Assembly (NCBI GenBank): GCA_949317995.1
Contig: OX439050.1
Span: 1,116,001 to 1,180,000, forward strand
DNA length: 64,000 bases
Reading direction: 5' to 3'
DNA from: Acholoe squamosa
Lineage: Eukaryota > Annelida > Polychaeta > Phyllodocida > Polynoidae
Shown here one piece after another: positions 31,701 to 40,634 of the stretch. Both the position numbers and the translations under genes were made by a program. Below the pieces are notes generated by a model. It made no database searches and had not been told where the DNA came from. It was given only the letters and a program-made list of their open reading frames with translations. The stretch's first letter is position 1. Each line of letters opens with the position of its first letter.

Positions 31701-32631
31701 GTGCAGAAGAGGTCATATGTATGTATTGTCAATGGACTATTATATGTATTACAATTATCAGCGACATATTCAAACCAAGCTGACCAAGCTTCCCCCTGTA
31801 GAACCCAAGGCTACCCTATTCTTAACCCGTCCTCCTCCAGTGAGTACCCCTAGGTCCCACCTGTGGATCCCTGCTAGAAGACATGATATCATACACTATT
31901 TTTAGCCTCACCTGCCCGGGTGACTCACTCCTGCGAGCAGCTCCCTCCTCCTACTCCGGGTTAGCCTGGATCTAACTACAGAGGGACTGAGCTACTCATC
32001 CCCCGGACTGAGTCATCATGCACTTCTAGAAATAGCACATGACTAACACTGAGTTGGTCTCCCTTTATAAACAGGCAGGACCAACTCAGGGTATCTTATT
32101 CTTCTCCAAACCTAAACCCTAAGACACTCAGGTGCCTTGGCCCCAGGATATAGCTTGGTTAGACTGGTGAGTACCATACTGTTTCACTGTATTGATTACA
32201 CTCATGCCAATCTTACAATAAAGTTGGATTATCAACTGAATTGTCTGGACTCCTGTTACCTCACTTCATGAAATGTGACCATCCATTGAGAATGGTGGAG
32301 AATCCTTACTGTAAAATCCTATTGTTTTCACCTCTCATGAGCCAATGAATCAAAGTGAGACAACACCCAAAGAATTTGCTTCAGAATGTGCCATTACATC
32401 CCCAGGGCTAGACACGCCCCAACCAGCAGCAGCAGCAGCAGCAGCGGCTCCAGACCCACATCAACCCCTCAAACAGCTGACTCATCACCTGACACCTTTC
32501 TGTTGGATCCTATCCTTCCAGCCTCATTATTAACACCTAAACCAACACCTGTGAGTAGGAACAAAACTTTCTCATCAACTAACTTTGATAGTAATACCAG
32601 TACACAGACCAGCACACCTAGTACATCACAG
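31700..32631 (+). mobile_element. E2 (5' part): A-family Gypsy LTR, leader and start of gag
   Basis: The stretch resembles the LTR-leader of element A and E3: a polyadenylation-type AATAAAGTTGGAT near 32217, CTGGACTCCTGT, then the PBS-like TGGTGGAGAA (from 32293), CACCTCTCATGAGCC and the Gag start MNQSETTPKE. A TATA-like CCTTTATAAACAGG lies near 32065. The left edge of the LTR is not defined. The copy is cut at 32631 by element C and resumes at 45468. Confidence 0.7.
32345..32631 (+). pseudogene. gag: E2 gag, 5' piece (interrupted by element C)
   Basis: It begins MNQSETTPKEFASE, matching element A Gag. A frameshift in the CAG-repeat (poly-Ala/Ser) stretch near 32430 moves the reading to the second frame (DPILPASL, then STQTSTP). 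The reading is cut by the element C LTR. The remainder is at 45468-47165. Confidence 0.85.
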
Positions 32632-33006
32632 TGTAGAGGTACACTTTACTACCATAGGAGTTGGGTACCGTCTGACGTGGCGGGTGAGTCGAGTCGTCGG
32701 ACGTTCCTCAGGTTCCGGATAGGTGGCAGCACCGATCCGGGTCTGTGGGGACATCTGACGACGAACACCTGGGTCCGTATATAAAGCCCAGGGCTCAGCC
32801 GCTACGTCAGAGGCCCTTCTGGCCTCCACACTATGTAAACCACTGTCTTTTAATATTAGCTGCCTCTTTGATATCATTCGGCAGCCGTGAGTGTGCATTA
32901 AGTAATAAACCTAACCGTTGGCATACACTTGGAATACTGTCTTACTCTTTCTTTCCGAATCGTAAGACCCGAACCCCCCAGGTCCGTAAGGCCACAAACC
33001 CTTACA
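32632..33006 (+). repeat. Element C 5' LTR (375 bp)
   Basis: Ends TGTAGAGG...CCTTACA. It contains a TATA box TATATAAA at 32778-32785 and AATAAA at 32904-32909, which place the U3/R/U5 order. Identical to the 3' LTR. Confidence 0.97.
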
Positions 33007-33007
33007 C

Positions 33008-33022
33008 TGGTGCCGTGACCAG
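33008..33022 (+). promoter_or_regulatory. Primer binding site of element C
   Basis: TGGTGCCGTGACCAG starts two bases after the LTR. It differs by one base (G for A) from B and D. Confidence 0.8.
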
Positions 33023-33041
33023 GATATTCTGGTGTATAGCC

Positions 33042-33059
33042 CGGACGTTATAACGTCCG
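33042..33059. repeat. 18-bp perfect palindrome in the element C leader
   Basis: CGGACGTTATAACGTCCG, shared exactly with element B (30735-30752). It is a candidate RNA dimerisation loop by position. It also overlaps the open frame upstream of the first gag ATG. Confidence 0.8.
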
Positions 33060-33145
33060 AACGGCTAGTACATGGGTTAGACACCCTTAGGGAAGCTAAC
33101 CCAGCAGGGCAATCACTTGCCCAAGAGAATGGAAATGGATCGCTA

Positions 33146-35929
33146 ATGCTCCAAGCCCATTCGGACCCACAAGATGCAGAATCAGCATCCTGGAGAGATC
33201 CCGGACCCCACTATAATGATAGTGAGGAGAATCTGCCAGACTCTGTACGACGCGAACAGTCCATACAGAGACATAGTAACTTAATAGGCCAGCATTCAAT
33301 TGTTGACGAATTATGTGATTCGATGTTTGAAGTCGGTGGTAGTACTAACCCAGAACATCCGGCACCAATGCGAAAAAGGGTAACATTCGGAGAACTACCT
33401 TATAGGTTACCCAGGCCCGAATTACCAATATTAGATTATAGCGCTATAGATGGCGACTTAACCTATGCGGTACCGGAAGGTGAAGAATTAAAACGACCGG
33501 ATGTCCTGTTGTTGAATGAAACTTATGTAACTTTGAACGAGAATTTAAATACCTTGGTCAAAGCTAAGGATGAAGTACTGCATGAAAAACTTCAAATGGA
33601 AGAGGACCTAACTGGCATGCGAAAGGAATTCGAAGCCAGAAGGAGCGAGTACATGAAAGAACTCGAGAGTGAAGAACTAAAACTTCAATCTATGAGAGAT
33701 TCATTCAATAAAGAATATGACAATAGGCACATTCGTATCCAAACATACATAGATACGAACGACCAACTAAACCTTGATAAGGCAAAATTCGAATCCGAAA
33801 TTCGCCATTATCAGGAGGAGTTGGATAAATTGAAACTTCAGTGCAGTAAACAAGCTGAAGATAATGAGACCATCCGGGTAGGCATCATAGCTTACAACAA
33901 ACAACTGGAGGAGGATAGACAGAAACTCACGAATGAGCTTCAGGAATTGCAGGCTACTGCAATAACTCTAGATAAATATGTAGAAGCAGCCCAGTTAACT
34001 ATAGGTAATATAGACCCAGCTGTGGTATCTACAATGTTGGGAAAGACATCTAAAGATGCAACCCCAATTAGATACAGCCCATTCGTTGATGATGGGGCTG
34101 ACAAGAATGTGGTATCCGGAATCTATAAGAAACCGGATAACGCTGCAGTAAATGGAACCGCATCTAAACCAGTAGTTCCAATGCTGGATACGATAGGACC
34201 AGCACCACCCATACCAGATTTGAGTCACAAAATCAAAGCGACTCACGATGGTGCTACAGGGAATAATAATAATTCACCCGTGGCACAACCAAGAGCACCC
34301 GGACCAATGAGACATATGTTGACACCACCTTCATATTTCCCCCAACCCGGCCACAGTACACCAGCAGTACCAAGATTACCGAATCCACCCCCAGGTTCTG
34401 GTAATGGTCCTACTGATGGACGTTTTCCGAGACCAAATCCGCCACAAAACAATATCAACGGCGGTACGCACCAACCGAGAACATCTTCCTATGGATATAG
34501 AAATAATTATAATCCATCGGGAAGTGGCAATTATCAGAATGGTAATAGCTATAACCAGGGATGGAATCAAAATGATTCTTACCCTAGATATGCTTCTTCT
34601 GGAAACACCGGTCACAATAGTGGATACCCTGGTGGTTCATCTGGAGGCTATAATAATAATGGTCCACCAAGAGGAAACCCTCCAGGCGGCCCAGGAGGAT
34701 CCGGATTCGGAGGATCAGGATCAGGAGGAGATGGCAGGAAACCTAACAGGAGAACTTCTATGCCTGCAGGGATGCAAACCATCTTTGATAGAAGCCAATG
34801 TATACAAAACCTTGGCATTGACTGCTACCGAAAGGGAGCAGACGGCATGGAAGTCATGAACTGGAGCATGCGAGAAGCAGATAGACTACGCGGATGTAAT
34901 AATCCGGCACGTAGGCAGGCACGGATACCCCCTCCATATGATTCTAATGATCCATGGAAGGACAGGTATCAAGCTTTTGTTGACGAAGTCAATTGTAGTG
35001 GCTGGACAAAAGAAGAAGCTCTGCCATATTTGATCTGTTGGTTAAATAAAGGCGGAAAAGTAGCCCTCAACCAATGGAGAGCAGCTTACGGAATATACGG
35101 TACTTATGATCAACTGGTCGAATGTGCCGCATACCTGTTTGGATCAATCGTTAGAGAAGATCCGTGGGTAAGCTTCAAGAAGAGGACACAAAAACCTAAA
35201 GAATCACACAAAGTCTTTGGTTTGGAGCTACAGGACTTGCTTTCGAAAGCACGTCCAAATTGGGCTCACGATGATGATTGTTATCTACAAGAATTGTTTA
35301 TACAATTCTACAGTGGATTGCGTGATCCGGATCACAAGCAAGTGGTCTGGGACTCTTGGAAAGATGACACTTCCTTCAGTGATCTGTTCATAGCAATCGA
35401 TGGACATGACATGAAGAAACGTTTGGTAGGTCTCGGACCTAATCCAATAAGAGCAGCTCCATTCCAATATGGAGGTACACCTGCTCCGGTATACGATACT
35501 TCCCAATTAGCTCCGGTTGAATCGAATGAAGTTGATGAGAAAGATGAATATGTCTCCGATGAAAACGGAGATTATATTGGTTCAGTCCATGTAGCTGGAA
35601 AGTATTACCGACAAAAGCGGTATAGGAAAGTACATTCGAGAGGGAGAGGAGGATCTGTTGCTGGTAAAACAGCTTCCGGATCAACTCAACCTGGCAGTGT
35701 AGCCTCTACGGCGAACCCAACTGTAGCAGCCCCTGTTGCTCCGACTAACATGATGGAAACATTATTAGCCGGATTAACAGAAGCTCTAAAGAGACCGAGA
35801 GTTGACAAATCTCAGAGGAGATGTTTCAGATGCCAGAAACTGGGGCATTATGCTCCAGAATGTATGGCTGAAAAACCTGTCCCTCGTAGACAGGAGAGTG
35901 TCTCTGGAGTAAGTACAGAGGAAAACTAA
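33146..35929 (+). CDS. gag: Element C Gag, 927 aa, long coiled coil plus CCHC knuckle
   Basis: Structural protein that packages element RNA. I chose the first in-frame ATG (33146), but the frame is open from 33032 just after the PBS, so a non-AUG start upstream is possible. In order from this start: an acidic N-terminus with WRDPGPHY (shared with D as WRDPLEHY); a long coiled coil (about residues 140-310, for example HYQEELDKLKLQCSKQAEDN); a Pro-rich then Gly/Asn-rich disordered middle (about 360-560); a capsid-like domain (about 600-750: DPWKDRYQAFVDEVNCSGW, LPYLICWLNKGG, KKRTQKPKESHKVFGLE); and CFRCQKLGHYAPEC (about 893-906). At more than 900 residues it is roughly two to three times a usual Gypsy Gag. 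It ends in GAA AAC TAA within GGAAAAC, overlapping pol in the -1 frame. Confidence 0.88.
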   Translation: MLQAHSDPQDAESASWRDPGPHYNDSEENLPDSVRREQSIQRHSNLIGQHSIVDELCDSMFEVGGSTNPEHPAPMRKRVTFGELPYRLPRPELPILDYSAIDGDLTYAVPEGEELKRPDVLLLNETYVTLNENLNTLVKAKDEVLHEKLQMEEDLTGMRKEFEARRSEYMKELESEELKLQSMRDSFNKEYDNRHIRIQTYIDTNDQLNLDKAKFESEIRHYQEELDKLKLQCSKQAEDNETIRVGIIAYNKQLEEDRQKLTNELQELQATAITLDKYVEAAQLTIGNIDPAVVSTMLGKTSKDATPIRYSPFVDDGADKNVVSGIYKKPDNAAVNGTASKPVVPMLDTIGPAPPIPDLSHKIKATHDGATGNNNNSPVAQPRAPGPMRHMLTPPSYFPQPGHSTPAVPRLPNPPPGSGNGPTDGRFPRPNPPQNNINGGTHQPRTSSYGYRNNYNPSGSGNYQNGNSYNQGWNQNDSYPRYASSGNTGHNSGYPGGSSGGYNNNGPPRGNPPGGPGGSGFGGSGSGGDGRKPNRRTSMPAGMQTIFDRSQCIQNLGIDCYRKGADGMEVMNWSMREADRLRGCNNPARRQARIPPPYDSNDPWKDRYQAFVDEVNCSGWTKEEALPYLICWLNKGGKVALNQWRAAYGIYGTYDQLVECAAYLFGSIVREDPWVSFKKRTQKPKESHKVFGLELQDLLSKARPNWAHDDDCYLQELFIQFYSGLRDPDHKQVVWDSWKDDTSFSDLFIAIDGHDMKKRLVGLGPNPIRAAPFQYGGTPAPVYDTSQLAPVESNEVDEKDEYVSDENGDYIGSVHVAGKYYRQKRYRKVHSRGRGGSVAGKTASGSTQPGSVASTANPTVAAPVAPTNMMETLLAGLTEALKRPRVDKSQRRCFRCQKLGHYAPECMAEKPVPRRQESVSGVSTEEN
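35920..35926 (+). promoter_or_regulatory. Candidate -1 frameshift site between gag and pol of element C
   Basis: GGAAAAC lies directly before the gag stop TAA. Pol is open in the -1 frame from here (GGA AAA CTA AGG...). The same heptamer sits at the same place in B (27909-27915 complement), D (56361-56367) and E0 (2054-2060 complement). The A-site half, A-AAC, is that of classical slippery sites; the P-site half is not a perfect triplet. Confidence 0.55.
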
Positions 35930-38900
35930 GGAGGGGTCTCCCGAGGGGCAAAGAAGGGGATCCCAGTGACAAATCTTGCCATGATATCACCATCCGTGAT
36001 GATAGTTCACATGAAGTAACAAGATCGCCTAACACCGAGGTGGTTGTAGACACCCGGAAGGTTAGGGAAGCTGATATAACAGGTGCTATGGGAGCACAGG
36101 GGAAACCCAATATCAGTAACGAGGCAGGCGGCTATTCGTTAGCCAAGGTCTGTGGTGCCCACCTGCCCCCGGGTCATCCTTGTCTGGAATTCTTAAAAGG
36201 ATGTGGATTGACTCCTGGTGTGAAAAATGACGTTCCGATTGTCACGGACATGCCCTCTGTTCTAAACGGAAGGCGGTGGTATGTTTGCCTTACTGTTAAC
36301 GGAAGGTCTGCCGAATTCCTTGTGGATACGGGAGCTAGCCACTCTTGTATCTCCAAGGGGTTCTACGACCTTATACCGGATGAACATGATACTCTCAAAT
36401 CGGGAGGAAGTGCTCAGACGGCCGACGGCAGTACCTTGCAAACGTATGGTAGAACTTGTGTGAGACTACAGTTAGATGGTATACATGACTATGTCATGAG
36501 CGCCACCGTTGCGGATATAGCAGATGAGGGGATACTCGGGTTGGATTTCGCATCCCTGTATGGTGCTGTATTGGAACCCCAAACAGGAGTGTTGAGTGTG
36601 AGATACCCGTACCCCGTGAAGGTTAGATGTGCACTGAGACAAGTGAGCAGTATGGCTAGTGTGGCACACACTGTGCGAATCCCTCCGGGAGTAGCCTGTG
36701 ATGTGCTTGTAAGAAGTGATCCTGCAATGCGTAACAAACCTGCAGTGATAGAACCGGATGTAGTTACTTTGTCAGGTATTGGATTAAATTCTGTAGACAC
36801 TATAGTAGCGAATGCATCCTGGTCGGTAGTACCTGTCTCCAATACTGGAAACACTACTATCTACTTGAAAAAGGGACAAGTTTTTGGAAACGTGACCCTT
36901 TCGGAAACTGTAACGGATAGTAAGCTAAGCTTACAGAAGGTAACAGGAGATGATGAAATTTCGGAAGACTTACTTAAGTTGTATGAAGAAACTTCATTAG
37001 AAGATCCGGAACACCGGAAAGAGTTCTATGATATGCTCTGTCAGTATCATACTGCCTTTGCCAAACCTGGTGAAAAACTAGGTACGACAAATAAGGTATT
37101 ACATAAAATAGATACTGGAGATGCCGAACCCTTTAAGATACCGTATAGACGGTTACCCTTAGCAAAAAAGAGAGTAGCTGAGGATGAAATAAATAAGATG
37201 TTGGAACAGGATGTAATAGTCCCTTCCAATAGTCCATGGAGTAGTCCTGTGTGTATGGTAACAAAAAAGGACGGTACTATCCGTTTCTGCATAGACTACA
37301 GGAAGTTGAATGGAATAACGAAAAAGAATTCGTATCCATTACCGAGAATAGATGAAACCATTGACTCCTTAGGAGGAAACAGTTGGTTTTGTACCCTAGA
37401 CTTGCAATCAGGCTATTGGCAAGTGGGAATGAACCCTTCAGATATGGAGAAAACTGCATTTTCAAGTCATATTGGATTATTCCAATATAATGTAATGCCG
37501 TTTGGATTGTGCAATGCACCTGCAACATTTGAAGCAATGATGGAAACAATTCTAAGTGATTTATTGTGGAAAAGATGTCTTGTATATCTAGACGATGTCA
37601 TTGTCTTCGGAAAAACATTCGAAGAATGTTCTAATAACCTAAAAATGGTACTAGAACGTATTATTTCAAATGGTCTCAAGTTGAAACCTAAGAAATGCCA
37701 CATGTTTAGAAAGTCCATAAATTATTTGGGCCGCATCATCAGTGATGAAGGAATAAAGGCTGATCCGGAAAAAATCGAATCAGTCACGAATTGGAATAGA
37801 CCTAAAACACCCAAGGAAGTGAGGTCCTTTTTAGGATTCTGTTCCTATTACAGGGAATTTATTCCGAATTATTCTAGAGTCAGTTACCCATTACAAGCAA
37901 TAGCTAACTGGACTCCAGGAAGTACCAAGGAAAAATTTCCTTGGACACATGAACAGGAAAACGCTTTTCGAAAGCTAAAAGACCTGTTCACGAGTACTCC
38001 CGTATTGCAATATCCGAATGAGACGGATCATTTCATACTGGATACTGATGCTAGTAATGATAGCATTGGTGCAGCTCTCTCGCAAGTCCAAAATGGGAGA
38101 GAAGTACCAATTGCCTTTGCCAGCAACACACTGAGCAAGACTCAGCGCAATTACTGCACAACCAAAAGAGAGTTGTTGGCAGTAGTCGTATATACCAAGA
38201 AGTTTAAACATTTTCTATGGGGAACGAACTTTACTTTGCGTACGGATCATTCCTCTTTAAGGTGGCTACTGAACTTCCGAGATGCTGAAGGCATGTTAGG
38301 CCGATGGCTAGCCCATTTATCCGAATATGGGCTTGAACATCAACAGATTCAGCATAGACCCGGAGTTAAGCATTTAAATGCTGATGCTTTGTCTCGAATA
38401 CCAATCCGGAAATGTGATAATCCGGATTGTACTGATTGTGGAGCTCATAAGGCAGTGTTAGCAGGGATTCGAAGACCATTCGTACCCCTAGTTGCCAGTA
38501 TACTGGATTGGTCTATGGATCACATACGACATTTCCAGGAAGCTGACTCGATAACTGCACAGCTACTGCAATTAGTACCAAAGGGTATACGTCCAGTTAG
38601 ACCAGAGGTCTCTCTGGAAAATCGAGAAATGAGAAGGTTTCTTGCTCAATGGACCGAGCTTGAAGTCCGGAAAGGCGTGTTATACCGTTGGAAGCCATGT
38701 AATAATGGTGATAGAATCATGCAAGTGGTGATACCACATGCCATGAGACATGACATTATGTACTTCTGTCATGGACATCGGACCAGTGGTCATTTCGGAA
38801 GGAAACGCTCGCTAGCACGACTTTCCAAGAAATACTATTGGCCTGGCATGACACGGGACTTGCAAAGATGGGTAACCACCTGTCCGGATTGTTGTAAAAA

Positions 38901-40125
38901 CAAACCCGGACCCGGGATGGGCAAACTTCCCCTATCCCAAGAACTTTTCGGAGTTAGATTCGCAAGAATCGGGGTAGATATTATTAGTGGATTTAATACA
39001 ACCGCTAATGATAATACCTGTATGATGGTAGTGTGTGATTATTATACGAAATACACTAAAGTATTTCCACTACCGGACCACAAAGCAATTACTTGTGCCG
39101 AAGCTTTTGTAAAAGGTTGGGTACTAAGCTTCGGTGTACCATTAATGTTACACAGTGACCAAGGCAGAGAGTTCGAATCAAATCTCTGGCAGGGTATGTG
39201 CGAATACTTGGCTATTTGCAAGACTAGAACCAATCCGTATAGACCACAAAGCGACGGATTGGTGGAAAGGTTCAATAGAACCCTCATCCAAGTCCTAAAG
39301 TCACTCGTTAATGAACATATGGATGACTGGGATGAGCAATGTCATTTTGTGACACATGCTTATAATAGTACGGTACATTCAAGTACAAATTGTTCTCCGA
39401 ACCTTTTAGTATTCGGAGAGGATTTGATAATGCCTGCTGACCTAGTTTTTGGAGTCGTAGGAATGGACCCTTAACTACCTTGCCATGTAGTTTTTGTGGA
39501 ATGTTTAAGAGACAGATTTAGAAAAGCATATGAGTCTGTCCGAATTGATTTGGAGAAAAGTGCCAAATGGCAGAAAGTAGGATACGATACCGATCTAAAG
39601 CATCGGAAATTCCAATCCGGAGACAGAGTCCTCAGATTACATGAACCACTTAGACACATAAAATTAGCGTCTAATTGGGACGGTCCCTTTACTATAACAC
39701 AAATTATCAGTGATTGTACCGTAATTATTAAATCTGACCTTGGTCGACTCTATAAGTCAAATGTGGCTAGATTAAGGAGATGGTCTGGGAGGGAGACCTC
39801 CACAGAAATGTATGGTGAAGGTTCCGAAAGGATCCTGAATCAGAATCGCATAATAGACCAGGTAAAGAACACTACAGTGAAGCGTGGTCAAGGTAGACCC
39901 AAAAAGTGTTCCGAATCAGTGACACCCACGCCAACACCGATTAAGCGTGGGGGAGTTAAAAAAGTCTCGGCAGGTGAAGACAGAAAGAAGAGGAAAGGTG
40001 TTTCTAAGGCTAAGAAGCACCTAGAGAAAGCTCTTCAGACTGTCAGGTCCGATAAAGAACTATCCGAGAAGGGGAGATACGTTCGCCGCAGCCCCCGAAT
40101 TGCCCAGAGGACTGCAGTGACCTAA
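35926..40125 (+). pseudogene. pol: Element C pol (PR-RT-RH-IN), one in-frame stop
   Basis: Counting from GTG 36040: retropepsin LVDTGAS at residues 94-100 and ILGLDFASLYG further on; RT with YWQVGMNP and motif C YLDD at 516-519; RNase H with DTDASNDSIGAA; integrase zinc domain (HGHRTSGHFGRKRS then CPDCCKNK); integrase core GVDIISGF, LHSDQGREFE and GLVERFNRTL; GPF-like module NWDGPFTITQ; AT-hook-like KRGQGRPKKC; and end RRSPRIAQRTAVT. All catalytic motifs look intact. The only break is TAA at 39472-39474, where B and D have GAA; the frame continues to 40125 with the integrase C-terminus. It is entered from gag in the -1 frame. The stop removes the DNA-binding tail of integrase. Confidence 0.93.
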
Positions 40126-40634
40126 CCTGTATACACAACGAGTGTAATGTTTACATTTAGAGGAACGGATGACAACTGACCCTAAAGGCTTATTTGTCGC
40201 CCCCGCATGATGTACCAATGGGTAGTGGACGGATAATCCGGTGGATTTGCTTAAGCTTTCCATAATCTCCACTTAAATCCCCAGTCGAGTCATCGGGGTG
40301 AGCGATAATTACCTAAAAACAATCAGTTTGTTGATGTACCGCCTGTAGCACGTGCGTTTCCGCATGACGTCACCGTGTCCAGTCTCGGCTGACCTCTCGT
40401 GACCTCGCGGACCGCGGGGAAATGACGTCACGAAAGCTGGCCCGTCGCCATATTGTTTTTTGGTAGTGTTTGAGACAGTCGGGTCACCCCTTCTCTCTTG
40501 AATTCTACCATCTAGCAAACCCCTTGTGCGCCCTCAGAGTCTGTCTCTCAGCAGGCAGACTCCGCTAGTGTCGGCCCCGGCGCCGTAAAAGCCGGAAAAA
40601 GGAGTAGTTTACTCCCGTGGTCGATTCCCCAGTC
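40126..40634 (+). promoter_or_regulatory. Element C pol-ORF3 spacer: conserved motif and promoter-like block
   Basis: It contains GGACGGATAATCCGGTGGAT (40227-40246), two TGACGTCA CRE-type sites (40365-40372 and 40423-40430) in a CpG-rich stretch with a GC-rich inverted repeat (CGCGGACCGCGG), and CGCCATATTG (40446-40455), a good YY1-type site, about 180 bp before the ORF3 ATG. There is no TATA box, and two of the three components recur in D at like spacing. I infer an internal RNA polymerase II promoter for ORF3; a splice acceptor serving a subgenomic RNA is the alternative. Confidence 0.55.

Noticed and set aside
32626-32898. ORF beginning MHTHGCRMISKRQL on the strand opposite element C (again at 45054-45359)
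   Set aside because: Antisense frame within the LTR; no independent support.
34404-34859. 151-codon frame overlapping C gag in the low-complexity region
   Set aside because: Shifted-frame reading of the Gly/Asn-rich Gag middle (repeating I/M/E residues); not a separate gene.
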